Part shown: positions 30,755-37,930 of the stretch, piece by piece
Numbering within the stretch: the first letter of the stretch is position 1
Layout: each line of letters opens with the position of its first letter
NCBI GenBank assembly: GCA_904419945.1
Contig: CAJFTM010000010.1
Location: 27,427-65,356, forward strand
Direction of reading: 5' to 3'
DNA length: 37,930 bases
Source of the DNA: an uncultured Clostridia bacterium
GTDB lineage: Bacteria > Bacillota > Clostridia > Christensenellales > Borkfalkiaceae
The notes under the pieces: generated by a model
Told to the model about the DNA's origin: nothing
The model's input: only the letters and a program-made list of their open reading frames with translations
The model's database searches: none
Translations under genes and position numbers: made by a program

Positions 30755-33463
30755 ATGTTGGAGAGTCAGCAAAAACAGGCCTGGCATACACTCACCGTCG
30801 AAGAGACGGAGAAGGCCCTCAATACGACCGAGGAAGGCCTGAGTGATGCCGAGGCCGCCAAGCGCCTCGCCGCCTACGGTCCGAACAATCTGCGCCAAAA
30901 AAAGGCAAAGAGCGTCTGGCGGATGATCTGGGAGCAGCTCACGGACGTGATGGTGCTCATCCTCATTGCCGCGGCAATCTTTTCCTTTATTATGTCTTTC
31001 TTTGAGGACGGAGAGGGCCTCGCCGAGTGCATCGTGATCCTCGTCGTCGTCATTTTGAACGCGACGGTCGGCGTCGTGCAGGAAAAGAAGGCCGCCAATG
31101 CGCTCGAATCGCTGAAAAATATGACGGCTCCCACCGCGCGCGTACTGCGGGAAGGGGAGGAGAGCGTCGTGCCCGCCTCCGAGCTCGTCCCCGGAGACAT
31201 CGTCTATCTCGAGGACGGCTGCATCGTGCCGGCGGACATACGCATCATTCAGGATTCCAACATGAAGGTGCAGGAAGCCGCGCTGACGGGCGAAAGTGTT
31301 CCTTCGGAAAAGGACGGCCCCACCGTGCTGCCCGAAGATGCGCCCTTGGGCGACCGCGTCAATATGGCGTACAGTTCTTCCGTCGTCATGTACGGCAACG
31401 CGACGGGTATCGTCGTCGGCACCGGCATGAATACGGAGGTAGGCAAGATCGCCGGCCTGCTCGACGAGCAGGATGAGACGGATACTCCCATGAAGCGCAA
31501 GCTCAATGCCGTCGGCAAGACGCTCAGTCTCGTCGGCCTCATCGTCTGCGTGCTCATCTTTGCCATCGGTCTCATCCGCGATGCCGCCGACTGGGTCAAT
31601 TATATCTTCATCGCCATTTCCCTCGCGATCTCCATTATTCCCGAGGGCCTGCCCGCCACGAGCACGATCATCATGGCGCTGGGCGTGCAGCGCATGGCGC
31701 AGAAAAATGCGCTGGTCAAGAGCCTGCCTGCCGTCGAAACACTGGGTTCTGCCACGGTCGTCTGCTGCGACAAGACGGGTACCCTTACACTGAATAAAAT
31801 GACGGTCACCCACGTGGCCGTGGGGGATGACTTCGAGCGAGGCGCCGCGACGCCCGTCGCCGATCTCTCGCAAAAGTACGATTCCGACATTTACCGCGAC
31901 CTTCTCGAGGGCAGCGCGCTGTGCGTCAACGCCAAAATGGATCCCGATCATCCCGGCAATGTGCTGGGCGACCCCACGGAGGGAGCGCTGCTCCTCTTTG
32001 CCGAGCAGTTCGGCATCGATGCGGAGGAGTTTGAAGATGCCAACCCCCGCAAATTCGAGCAGCCTTTCGATTCCGACCGCAAGCGCATGACCGTGCTGAA
32101 CAGGACGGAGCGCGGGCTCATCTCTTATACCAAGGGCGCCGTCGATGAGATGCTGCCGCTGTGCACGAAATTGCGGACCAAAGAGGGCGTGCGCGATATG
32201 ACGGACGCCGACCGCGACCGCATCCTGCAACTGTGCTACAAGATGAGCGGCGAGGCGCTGCGCGTGCTCGGCTTTGCCGTGTGCGAACAGAGCGAGGTCC
32301 CCGAGGACGAGAGCGCCGATCTCGAAAAGGACATGACCTTTGTCGGCGCCGTCGGCATGATCGACCCGCCCCGCAAGGAAGTCATCCAGGCGGTGGAGAC
32401 CTGCCACACCGCGGGCATCCGCGTCGTCATGATCACGGGCGATCACAAAGTTACCGCCATGGCGATCGCCAAGCAGCTGCACATTTTCCGCGAGGGAAAC
32501 ACCATTATTTCCGGCCCGGAGCTGGACGATATGACGGACGAGCAGCTGGACAAGGCGGTCAAAAACTGCGTTGTATTTGCGCGCGTTTCCCCGTCCGACA
32601 AGCTGCGCATCATCCAGTCGCTCAAGCGCACCGGTGAAGTCGCCGCCATGACGGGCGACGGTGTCAACGATTCGCCCGCCCTCAAGGAGGCGGACATCGG
32701 CGTCGCCATGGGCATCACGGGTACGGACGTCGCCAAGGACGCGGCGGACGTCATCCTGCTGGACGACAACTTTACCACCATCGAATACGCCATCCGCGAG
32801 GGGCGGCGAGTGTACCGCAATATCCAAAAGGTCATTCAGTTCCTCGTCGCAGGCAACATCGCCGAGATCCTCATCCTGTTCATCGCCGTATGCATCGGCC
32901 TGCCGGAGATGCCCATCGAGGCGGTGCATATTCTGCTCATCAATCTGGCGACCGACTCGCTGCCAGCCGTCGCGCTGGGCGTCGATCCCGCCAGCCCGAA
33001 TGTCATGAAGCATAAGCCGGTCAAGAGCGGCACCTTGTTCGAAAAGGGAATGATCTACCGCATTATCGTGCACGGCCTGTTTATTTCGGCGGCGGCATGG
33101 GCGGCTTACCTGATCGGTACCTATTGCTTTGCGCACGACCACGTGCAGGCCATGACGATGACCTTTATCGTCCTCTCTGTTTCGCAGCTCTCGCATGCGC
33201 TCAACCAGCGCTCGAATACGGAGTCCGTCTTCAAGCCGGGGCAGGGGCATAATAAATTCCTCGCACTCGCGCTGCTTGTATCGGCGGCGATCGTTGCGCT
33301 CGTCGTCTTTGTTCCGCCGCTGCAGAGCTTCTTCAACTTGACGAACCTGACGTGGCAGGAGTGGCTGGTGAGCCTCGCGCTTTCCCTGTTCCCGCTCGTC
33401 GCGGTGGAAATTTCCAAAATTTTTATCCGTATTTATCAACGCCGTCACGGAACGGTCGCTTGA
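30755..33463 (+). CDS. Calcium-type cation-transporting P-type ATPase
   Basis: This 902-residue P2-type ATPase resembles SERCA/PMR1-like bacterial Ca2+ pumps and would export Ca2+ (or Mn2+) using ATP. Domain order is complete: N-terminal cation_ATPase_N (about 8-75), actuator with TGES (178-181), the membrane motif PEGLPA (296-301, the Ca2+-type site), the phosphorylation motif DKTGTLT (D339), the nucleotide-binding KGAVDEM region, the hinge [21 protein letters not shown] (about 632-652) and the six C-terminal membrane helices. AGGAGG lies 15 bases before ATG 30755, longer than usual; TTG 30758 is next to it. Ca2+ selectivity is by family resemblance only. Confidence 0.93.
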   Translation: MLESQQKQAWHTLTVEETEKALNTTEEGLSDAEAAKRLAAYGPNNLRQKKAKSVWRMIWEQLTDVMVLILIAAAIFSFIMSFFEDGEGLAECIVILVVVILNATVGVVQEKKAANALESLKNMTAPTARVLREGEESVVPASELVPGDIVYLEDGCIVPADIRIIQDSNMKVQEAALTGESVPSEKDGPTVLPEDAPLGDRVNMAYSSSVVMYGNATGIVVGTGMNTEVGKIAGLLDEQDETDTPMKRKLNAVGKTLSLVGLIVCVLIFAIGLIRDAADWVNYIFIAISLAISIIPEGLPATSTIIMALGVQRMAQKNALVKSLPAVETLGSATVVCCDKTGTLTLNKMTVTHVAVGDDFERGAATPVADLSQKYDSDIYRDLLEGSALCVNAKMDPDHPGNVLGDPTEGALLLFAEQFGIDAEEFEDANPRKFEQPFDSDRKRMTVLNRTERGLISYTKGAVDEMLPLCTKLRTKEGVRDMTDADRDRILQLCYKMSGEALRVLGFAVCEQSEVPEDESADLEKDMTFVGAVGMIDPPRKEVIQAVETCHTAGIRVVMITGDHKVTAMAIAKQLHIFREGNTIISGPELDDMTDEQLDKAVKNCVVFARVSPSDKLRIIQSLKRTGEVAAMTGDGVNDSPALKEADIGVAMGITGTDVAKDAADVILLDDNFTTIEYAIREGRRVYRNIQKVIQFLVAGNIAEILILFIAVCIGLPEMPIEAVHILLINLATDSLPAVALGVDPASPNVMKHKPVKSGTLFEKGMIYRIIVHGLFISAAAWAAYLIGTYCFAHDHVQAMTMTFIVLSVSQLSHALNQRSNTESVFKPGQGHNKFLALALLVSAAIVALVVFVPPLQSFFNLTNLTWQEWLVSLALSLFPLVAVEISKIFIRIYQRRHGTVA

Positions 33464-33481
33464 TAACACATCATCAAACAC

Positions 33482-33512
33482 GAGGCGCGCCCTTTTTGGG
33501 CGCGCCTCTTTA
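33482..33512 (+). terminator. Terminator after the P-type ATPase
   Basis: GAGGCGCGCCC (33482-33492) pairs perfectly with GGGCGCGCCTC (33498-33508) around TTTTT, followed by ttta. Confidence 0.85.
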
Positions 33513-33571
33513 CTTAAAACGAGATGACAGGCCTTCCTTCCGTGGCGAGTTACCGTTTTTTCTTTACGATA

Positions 33572-33600
33572 TTGACAAATCGCGCGAATGCGGTTACAAT
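33572..33600 (+). promoter_or_regulatory. Promoter of the AT-rich lipoprotein gene
   Basis: TTGACA (33572-33577), 17 bp, TACAAT (33595-33600). Consensus -35; about 54 bp before the start codon. Confidence 0.88.
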
Positions 33601-33654
33601 AGTTATGTAAAAAAGTTTACGGCATGCAAACCATTCGATACAGGAGGGGACAAG

Positions 33655-34524
33655 ATGAAGATCAAAACAAGGGTGATGGCAGTTATATTATCGGTGATCA
33701 GTATTGTCGGGGTATGCTGTATGTTCAGCGGCTGCCAAACGGAGGCAGAAAGAGTGGAGGCAAATTCGTTTACAGACGGATACTTTAAGTATTATTACAT
33801 AAAGCAAACGGACAGCTATGCGATCGTGGGGGATGGTGACGTGCCTTATCCTGAAACGCTGGCAATACCGGCGTATTATAACGGAAAAGAAGTGACCGAT
33901 GTGTATTATTATGTTTCTACCGGACTTATGTTTGGTAAATATTTAGGCCCATCCTTAGTTGGCGTTGAATCAGTATGGTTTCCATATACATATAAATGGC
34001 AAACGTCTTTTTTTGAATTTGTTCATGATTATCACAATTTTTCTGGATATGAAAATATGGGGTTAGGAAGTCCTGAGAAATATTTTTTTGTTTGTAATCA
34101 ACATATAACCAGACTTAATGCCATCCCTGAAGGAGGGAGTTGTCCCAAAACGATATATTTTACATCACTATTATATAAAAATTTAATTGATTATACAGAT
34201 AAGTATATTTATGAATGGGATGATTGTTTGCATTATCAAATAGCGAATACTTCATATATGTTTAATTATGAAGGGGCGCCGAATGACGGATATTTCTTTA
34301 TCAATGATTTTGGAAGAGGGGGATTGATCGAAGATACGCCCTACGAACCGCAACGAGAAGGATATACGTTTGGCGGGTGGTACAAAGAGCCGGAATGTAT
34401 CAATAAGTGGGATTTTGCGCAGGACAAATTGCCCGAAGCGACTTACGATGAAGCCGGGTATGTAACAGATTTTGTGGAAACGAAGCTTTATGCTGCGTGG
34501 ATCAAAAACGCAGAGGAAATGTAA
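33655..34524 (+). CDS. AT-rich lipoprotein with a Listeria-Bacteroides repeat
   Basis: This 289-residue protein has a signal peptide ending in FSGC (lipidated C27), so it is a probable membrane lipoprotein. The central part has no recognised domain and is rich in Tyr, Phe and Asn (for example SPEKYFFVCNQHITRLNAIP). The C-terminal part (about 226-284) contains PYEPQREGYTFGGWYKEPEC and KLYAAWIKNAEE, the pattern of the Listeria-Bacteroides (InlB-type) repeat found in surface proteins. AGGAGG at 33642-33647 supports ATG 33655. Codons in the middle are strikingly A/T rich (tat, aat, aaa, tta) against GC-rich neighbours, pointing to transfer. It has its own promoter and ends at a terminator shared with tRNA-Thr. 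Confidence 0.82.
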   Translation: MKIKTRVMAVILSVISIVGVCCMFSGCQTEAERVEANSFTDGYFKYYYIKQTDSYAIVGDGDVPYPETLAIPAYYNGKEVTDVYYYVSTGLMFGKYLGPSLVGVESVWFPYTYKWQTSFFEFVHDYHNFSGYENMGLGSPEKYFFVCNQHITRLNAIPEGGSCPKTIYFTSLLYKNLIDYTDKYIYEWDDCLHYQIANTSYMFNYEGAPNDGYFFINDFGRGGLIEDTPYEPQREGYTFGGWYKEPECINKWDFAQDKLPEATYDEAGYVTDFVETKLYAAWIKNAEEM

Positions 34525-34540
34525 CTTGTTCCGGTCACGC

Positions 34541-34578
34541 AAAAGAGCGGTGCATCGCTTTGCAATGCACCGCTCTTT

Positions 34579-34579
<1 letters not shown>
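34541..34579. terminator. Bidirectional terminator (lipoprotein gene / tRNA-Thr)
   Basis: AAAAGAGCGGTGCAT (34541-34555) pairs perfectly with ATGCACCGCTCTTTT (34565-34579). A and T ends make it functional on both strands; on the minus strand it begins right at the tRNA CCA end. Confidence 0.9.
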
Positions 34580-34654
<75 letters not shown>

Positions 34655-34692
34655 GTTTCAACTTTCTGCGCTTTCCCAAACACAGCTATATT

Positions 34693-34721
34693 ATTGTAGC
34701 CGATTTTGATAGAAAAGTCAA
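34693..34721 (-). promoter_or_regulatory. tRNA-Thr promoter
   Basis: On the minus strand TTGACT (34721-34716), 17 bp, TACAAT (34698-34693), 39 bp before the mature 5' end. Confidence 0.87.
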
Positions 34722-34803
34722 TTCTTTTTGCAAAAAAATCTTTATAAATTCGACAAGGAATAACCGATTGCGCACCAGGCGGCCGTTGCGTTCGCAGAGC
34801 GCG

Positions 34804-34995
34804 TCAGCGGCGTTTTGCCGGATGGCGCTTTCTTTGTTTGGCGTAGTGTCGGCGGTAGGCAGCGGCGCAGGGATGGACATCCGTCTTGTCGCAGCGGGTG
34901 CAATAGGGGAACTCTCCGCAGACATCGTGTCCGACCCGCTCGCTCTCCATCCATTTGTCTCGTTCTAAAATTTCTTGCAATTCGCTCTCTTCCAT
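34804..34995 (-). CDS. 63-residue Cys-containing protein of unknown function
   Basis: The protein begins MEESELQEILERDKWMESER, continues with VGHDVCGEFPYCTRCDKTD and VHPCAAAYRRHYAKQRKR, and ends in basic residues. Four cysteines (about C26, C32, C35 and C43) and nearby His residues could bind zinc, similar in layout to small zinc-ribbon proteins, but no family was recognised. AGGAGG at 35009-35004 with 8-base spacing and a good promoter upstream make it a likely real gene; two overlapping longer frames lack these. The first half is acidic and helical, the tail basic, which would suit binding to nucleic acid or a partner. No terminator separates it from tRNA-Thr. Confidence 0.72.
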   Translation of the reverse strand: MEESELQEILERDKWMESERVGHDVCGEFPYCTRCDKTDVHPCAAAYRRHYAKQRKRHPAKRR

Positions 34996-35020
34996 GCCGG
35001 CGCCTCCTTCCCAAGTATTT

Positions 35021-35049
35021 ATTATACGGGGAAATGGCGGAAAAAGCAA
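35021..35049 (-). promoter_or_regulatory. Promoter of the 63-residue protein gene
   Basis: On the minus strand TTGCTT (35049-35044), 17 bp, TATAAT (35026-35021), 25 bp before the start codon. Confidence 0.82.
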
Positions 35050-35089
35050 CGGTTTGTGAGAGAATTTCTATATAGGCCGATCAGTTGAT

Positions 35090-35119
35090 TTGACCGTTTG
35101 TCTGCATCTCTGTTATAAT
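35090..35119 (+). promoter_or_regulatory. Promoter of the HD-domain gene
   Basis: TTGACC (35090-35095), 18 bp, TATAAT (35114-35119), 19 bp before the start codon. It is divergent to the promoter of the 63-residue protein. Confidence 0.8.
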
Positions 35120-35138
35120 AAAGCAAAGGGGGTTGTAT

Positions 35139-35723
35139 ATGGACGAAAAGGAAACGTTTTTACAGATCTATGACGAGGCGATCAAGCGGGAAGGTGCAGA
35201 TAAATTGCGCGCGTACCTCCTGCGTTCCGATTTTTTTGAAGCGCCTGCCAGTATCCGCTATCATTCCAATCGAGCGGGAGGGCTCTGCTCTCATTCAGTG
35301 AATGTGTATCGCCGTTTGCTGCAGCTGTTGCTGCAAGAGCGCGCCGGCGCCTATGCGGATGAAGGGGCATTGCGCGAGACGGCCGCCGTCTGTGGGCTGT
35401 TGCACGACGTGTGTAAGATCGGTTATTACCGGCCGGACTTCCGCAACGTCAAGGAGGATGGCGTTTGGGTCCGAAAACCCTGTTATGTGCGCGACGAAGC
35501 ATATCCCTTTGGCCACGGCGAAAAATCGGTGTTCGTTGTCGGCCGTTATCTTCGGTTGACGGCGGAGGAGGCAATGGCCATCAATTGGCACATGGGCGGA
35601 TTTGATGCTCGCGTTCGCGGCGGAGACGGCTCTGTCAGCGAGGCGTTCTGCAAGTATCCGTTGGCGGTTTTGCTGCATGTGGCGGATCTGGAAGCGACGT
35701 ATCTCGACGAAAAGAGCAGCTGA
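35139..35723 (+). CDS. HD-domain hydrolase
   Basis: This 194-residue protein has the HD metal-dependent phosphohydrolase pattern: H52 in GGLCSHSVNVYRR, H89-D90 in CGLLHDVCKIG, and a later H in MAINWHMGG with D in LLHVADLEATY. HD proteins cleave phosphomonoesters or phosphodiesters of nucleotides. The arrangement (AGGLCSHS, then LLHDVCKIGYY) recalls the YhaM-like and phage-type HD hydrolases, but no specific substrate can be assigned. GGGGG at 35128-35132 lies 6 bases before ATG 35139; TTG 35133 is too close to it. The gene may be cotranscribed with the lipoprotein gene 21 bp downstream. Confidence 0.85.
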   Translation: MDEKETFLQIYDEAIKREGADKLRAYLLRSDFFEAPASIRYHSNRAGGLCSHSVNVYRRLLQLLLQERAGAYADEGALRETAAVCGLLHDVCKIGYYRPDFRNVKEDGVWVRKPCYVRDEAYPFGHGEKSVFVVGRYLRLTAEEAMAINWHMGGFDARVRGGDGSVSEAFCKYPLAVLLHVADLEATYLDEKSS

Positions 35724-35744
35724 CAGGCTGAAAGGAACAAAACC

Positions 35745-37196
35745 ATGTACAGAAGAGGAAAGTTTTTCTGTTTGCTGCGCCGCATAGCGACGGTATCTTT
35801 GGGCTTTGCCGTCGTTCTGTTCGCCGGCTGTACGCCTGAAGGGGAGCGGACGGATGGCACGGATAAGCCGCCCGTCGAGTTTTTGTCCGTGTCTCCGACA
35901 TTGTGCTTGACCATCGGCGAGCAGGCGGAGGTCGCCGTTGCGTCTTCCTATCCTGCCGAGGCTGTCTTGTGGTCGTCGGATGACGAAGCCGTCGCAACGG
36001 TCGAGGACGGCCGCATTACGGCGGTCGGTCTCGGAGAGGCAACCGTCACGGCGGCCGCCGGGGAATTGCGCGCTTTCTGTTATGTTACGGTCACAGGGGA
36101 TGAACCCGAGCCTGAACCCGAGCCGGAGCCCGAACCCGAGCCGGAACCTGACCCCGAGCCGGAACCTGAACCCGAGCCGGAACCTGACCCCGAGCCGGAG
36201 CCTGAACCCGAGCCGGAACCTGAACCCGAGCCGGAGCCTGAACCCGAGCCGGAGCCCGGACCCGAACCGGAACCCGAACCCGATCCGGGGCCCGACCCGG
36301 ATACAGAGCCGGGACCGGTCACTACGGTGACGGATGCGGGGCTGCGCGAAAAACTATGGGCAATGTATACCTTTGAGGAGGACTTTACTCTCAACGGATA
36401 CGTCTGCGGGGCTGTCGATCCGTTTACGGGGAAAGCGCTCGACGTTGCGGGAAGTTACCATGCCGGGGCCGCTGCGGCGCCCGTCGGGCGGGGCGGTTCG
36501 CGGCGCGCGTATCGCTCGGGCAGTGCACCGCTCTCGCTTGTACCGATCGTGGAAAGTCCGGCCGCGGATAGCGGGATTTCCGTCTCTTTTTGGGCGTATA
36601 ATGCGGAGACGCTCGTCGGTGAAACGGAGACGGGAAGAACGCCCGGCTATTCGAATTTGATCGGTTGGGGTACAGTCAGCATCGGTTGGGGGTATCTGTA
36701 TGTCGGCGGGTTCCCTGTGCATCCCGGAGATTCGCTGCTTGGACGGGCGGCTTATACGGACGAATCGTATGCAATCGCTTCCGCTGAATTGAGCGCGGAG
36801 CAGTTGACTGCAGCAACAGACAATCCGTATTATGTGCCCAACGCGGTCAGCGGCGCGCTCGAATCGGAGGCTGCCGGGGTATACGAGCGTGCTATGGCGG
36901 AAAATATGGCAGAATGCTGGCGGTACGTCACGGTCACGCTTTCCGCGGAAGAGGGGATCCGTTTCTATGCAGACGGTCAGCTCGCCTACGCATACAGCGT
37001 CGATCTATTGAATATGTATGCGAGTTTTGCCGGTGCAACTTGGGGTGAATTGTGCGCTGACGCATGGACAGCGCTGGAGAACGGAGAAGCATCCCTGTTC
37101 GGCGAGCCTACGGGGATCTTTGTGGACGACGTCATTTTCGGTTCGGCGCTGACCGAAACGGAGGCGGAACGGCTGTATGCGGACATTTCCCGCTGA
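35745..37196 (+). CDS. Lipoprotein with Ig-like domain, Glu-Pro repeat and LamG-like domain
   Basis: This 483-residue surface protein starts with a signal peptide and lipobox LFAGC (C29). Residues 43-116 match a bacterial Ig-like (BIG2) domain: [43 protein letters not shown]. Residues 120-192 are an uninterrupted Glu-Pro repeat with some Asp and Gly, a stiff spacer. The rest (about 200-483) resembles a concanavalin A-like/LamG module ([79 protein letters not shown]), a fold that often binds carbohydrate. AAAGGA at 35730-35735 precedes the start by 9 bases. It sits 21 bp after the HD gene. The ligand is unknown. Confidence 0.87.
   Translation: MYRRGKFFCLLRRIATVSLGFAVVLFAGCTPEGERTDGTDKPPVEFLSVSPTLCLTIGEQAEVAVASSYPAEAVLWSSDDEAVATVEDGRITAVGLGEATVTAAAGELRAFCYVTVTGDEPEPEPEPEPEPEPEPDPEPEPEPEPEPDPEPEPEPEPEPEPEPEPEPEPEPGPEPEPEPDPGPDPDTEPGPVTTVTDAGLREKLWAMYTFEEDFTLNGYVCGAVDPFTGKALDVAGSYHAGAAAAPVGRGGSRRAYRSGSAPLSLVPIVESPAADSGISVSFWAYNAETLVGETETGRTPGYSNLIGWGTVSIGWGYLYVGGFPVHPGDSLLGRAAYTDESYAIASAELSAEQLTAATDNPYYVPNAVSGALESEAAGVYERAMAENMAECWRYVTVTLSAEEGIRFYADGQLAYAYSVDLLNMYASFAGATWGELCADAWTALENGEASLFGEPTGIFVDDVIFGSALTETEAERLYADISR
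36102..36321 (+). repeat. In-gene Glu-Pro codon repeat
   Basis: About 220 bp of GAGCCGGAACCTGAACCC-like units (6-bp period, grouped in 12- and 18-bp blocks) code for the Glu-Pro spacer. Block-level repetition makes the length prone to change by slippage or recombination. Confidence 0.9.
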
Positions 37197-37284
37197 ATGG
37201 ATCATTGAGTAGTAAGTAAAAAGGCAATGTATCGCCGGTTTACTTGAATTTGCGAGACACAAATCCGCATCGGCGCAAGTTTGT

Positions 37285-37424
37285 TTGTCCCGCCCTTTTG
37301 CCTCGGCAAAAGAGCGGGACTTTTGCGGAGGCGGTCTCCTTCACCCGATCGTTTTGCTCGTGTACTCGCGGCGATTTTCAGACCCTCTGTATTTATCGAA
37401 GCGGTCGTGCGTTCTCTGCGCGCC
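37285..37424. repeat. Diverged repeat flanking tRNA-Pro, copy A
   Basis: It shares ordered blocks with copy B (37660-37798): an imperfect hairpin, CTTTTGC, then about 30 bp later TTGCTCG-N4-CTCGC-N-GCGAT and a CTCTGT end. The core (37354-37390) is about three quarters identical by eye to 37732-37769. Confidence 0.55.
37287..37325 (+). terminator. Terminator after the Glu-Pro lipoprotein
   Basis: GTCCCGC-C-CTTTTGC (37287-37301) pairs with GCAAAAG-A-GCGGGAC (37306-37320), one internal mismatch, followed by T4. It is also the start of the tRNA-Pro flanking repeat. Confidence 0.85.
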
Positions 37425-37431
37425 GCCACGC

Positions 37432-37474
37432 AAAAATAAAAGGCAGACAGCACCGCGAATGTGCCATCTGCCTT
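37432..37474 (-). terminator. tRNA-Pro terminator
   Basis: On the minus strand AAGGCAGATGGCAC pairs with GTGCTGTCTGCCTT (two G-U pairs), then TTATTTTT. It starts a few bases after the tRNA CCA. Confidence 0.85.
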
Positions 37475-37475
37475 G

Positions 37476-37552
37476 TGGTCGAGGTGACGGGACTTGAACC
37501 CACGACCTCTTGGTCCCGAACCAAGCGCGCTACCAAACTGCGCTACACCTCG
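37476..37552 (-). tRNA. tRNA-Pro (anticodon CGG)
   Basis: On the minus strand CGAGGTG opens and CACCTCG closes the acceptor stem. D arm GCGCAGTTTGGTAGCGC, anticodon arm CTTGG-TTCGGGA-CCAAG (anticodon CGG, codon CCG) and T arm GTGGGTTCAAGTCCCGT are intact. Discriminator A and encoded CCA are at 37479-37476. Confidence 0.97.
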
Positions 37553-37585
37553 AAAAGAACTTTATCATGCCTGTACAGCCTAATT

Positions 37586-37614
37586 ATTATAACAGAGGTG
37601 TCGGCCTTTGTCAA
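37586..37614 (-). promoter_or_regulatory. tRNA-Pro promoter
   Basis: On the minus strand TTGACA (37614-37609), 17 bp, TATAAT (37591-37586): a full consensus sigma-A promoter, 34 bp before the mature tRNA. Confidence 0.93.
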
Positions 37615-37659
37615 TCTAATCGCAGTCATTTTTTGCGGATTTTCAAATGGATTCCCCGC

Positions 37660-37798
37660 AGTGTTGCCCGTTTGCTCTCCTGTGCGGGTAAAGAGGGAGC
37701 TTTTGCATTGGTCTTTCTGTTCCCGCATATCTTGCTCGCACGCTCGCTGCGATATTTCGGGCTCTCTGTTTTGTAGAGGAGGGCAGGCAGTCTCGCTG
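37660..37798. repeat. Diverged repeat flanking tRNA-Pro, copy B
   Basis: Partner of copy A, lying upstream of the tRNA promoter. It contains TTTTGC (37701-37706) and TTGCTCG...CTCTGT (37732-37769) in the same order and nearly the same spacing (31 versus 33 bp). No coding function is supported for this stretch. Confidence 0.55.
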
Positions 37799-37802
37799 CA
37801 AC

Positions 37803-37837
37803 AAAAAAGCGATGCACATCCATGCATCGCTTTTTTT
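37803..37837. terminator. Bidirectional hairpin terminator
   Basis: AAAAAAGCGATGCA (about 37803-37816) pairs with TGCATCGCTTTTTT (37823-37836) around CATCCA; A and T tracts at both ends. It may end a minus-strand gene lying to the right of the window or a plus-strand transcript from the left. Confidence 0.8.
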
Positions 37838-37847
37838 GTATAACGAA

Positions 37848-37872
37848 AACCCCGCGATAGTCGCGGGGTTCA
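37848..37872. terminator. Second hairpin near the window end
   Basis: AACCCCGCGA (37848-37857) pairs perfectly with TCGCGGGGTT (37861-37870), loop TAG. On the minus strand it is followed by TTCGTT, a weak U tract. Confidence 0.6.
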
Positions 37873-37887
37873 AAGGAGGCTAAGCCG

Positions 37888-37930
37888 ATGAGGATGACAA
37901 AAGAACTCCGATTGTGTAAAATAAGAACTG
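37888..37930 (+). CDS. Possible start of a gene cut by the window end
   Basis: AAAGGAGG (37872-37879) stands 8 bases before ATG 37888, followed by 14 open codons (MRMTKELRLCKIRT). The ribosome binding site is excellent, but the visible part is too short to identify, and no promoter was seen between it and the hairpins. Confidence 0.35.
   Translation, partial: MRMTKELRLCKIRT

Noticed and set aside
30611-33481. A 956-codon open frame on the minus strand antisense to the P-type ATPase
   Set aside because: The plus strand encodes a complete, motif-perfect ATPase. The antisense frame is a by-product of GC-rich codon bias, has low-complexity His/Asp/Arg-rich composition and no ribosome binding site.
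36102-36321. CRISPR array
   Set aside because: The period is 6 bp, without unique spacers, and the repeat is in frame inside a gene. No other regularly spaced repeats were seen in the window.
36080-36394. A Gly-Ser repeat protein on the minus strand
   Set aside because: It is only the reverse complement of the Glu-Pro repeat; no ribosome binding site or promoter.
37244-37843. A 199-codon frame crossing tRNA-Pro
   Set aside because: It runs through a terminator, the complete tRNA gene on the other strand, its promoter and two repeat copies; no start signals.

Overview
The window is a GC-rich chromosomal segment of a Gram-positive, probably strictly anaerobic member of Bacillota (Clostridia). 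The signs are the order rpsB-tsf-pyrH-frr-uppS-cdsA-dxr-rseP, ruvX next to a DUF1292 gene, a class III (anaerobic) ribonucleotide reductase with its activase, a rubredoxin, a T-box leader, lipoproteins with N-terminal lipoboxes, AGGAGG-type ribosome binding sites and many sigma-A-type promoters with 17-bp spacers. A placement near Christensenellales is only a guess from the GC content and from the C-terminal Gly-Cys anchor of the first protein. No phage, IS element, CRISPR array or plasmid function was seen.

Layout. 1-2.8 kb: a large secreted lamin-tail/choice-of-anchor-I protein. 2.8-3.8 kb: ruvX running without a stop codon into a DUF1292 gene. 3.8-11.0 kb: the translation/lipid block (ribosomal protein S2, EF-Ts, UMP kinase, ribosome recycling factor, undecaprenyl-PP synthase, CDP-diglyceride synthase, DXP reductoisomerase, site-2 protease). 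11.0-14.1 kb: a hotdog thioesterase on the minus strand, a sugar isomerase-like TIM barrel and glucose-6-phosphate isomerase. 14.2-16.0 kb: MinD, a convergent CmpB-type membrane protein and a small protein resembling the MinE topological-specificity domain. 16.0-19.7 kb: NrdR box, nrdD, nrdG, dut, rubredoxin. 19.7-22.9 kb: a tryptophan T-box leader (specifier UGG) in front of a three-gene trpXYZ-type ABC transporter. 23.0-24.7 kb: a cytidylate-kinase-like protein overlapping a TtcA-type tRNA thiolase. 24.8-28.6 kb: a TrmH-type methyltransferase with an apparently leaderless mRNA, an MFS transporter and a flippase-like membrane protein. 28.7-30.4 kb: two overlapping paralogous family 8 glycosyltransferases. 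30.5-33.5 kb: a Ca2+-type P-type ATPase. 33.5-37.9 kb: an accessory stretch with an AT-rich lipoprotein, tRNA-Thr, a 63-residue Cys-containing protein, an HD-domain protein, a lipoprotein with a Glu-Pro repeat, and tRNA-Pro flanked by two diverged copies of a repeat of about 140 bp.

How the parts fit. Most of the window is housekeeping: translation (rpsB, tsf, frr, two tRNAs, two tRNA/rRNA modification enzymes), isoprenoid and phospholipid precursor supply for the envelope (dxr, uppS, cdsA), nucleotide supply (pyrH, nrdDG, dut) and division-site placement (minD and the MinE-like protein). Transcription units are compact, usually bounded by GC-rich hairpins with U tracts, and several neighbouring genes overlap by 4-8 bases. 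The most unusual observations are the stop-less ruvX-DUF1292 junction at an A6 run, the split minD/minE-like arrangement, the leaderless methyltransferase mRNA, the repeat pair around tRNA-Pro and the AT-rich lipoprotein beside tRNA-Thr.
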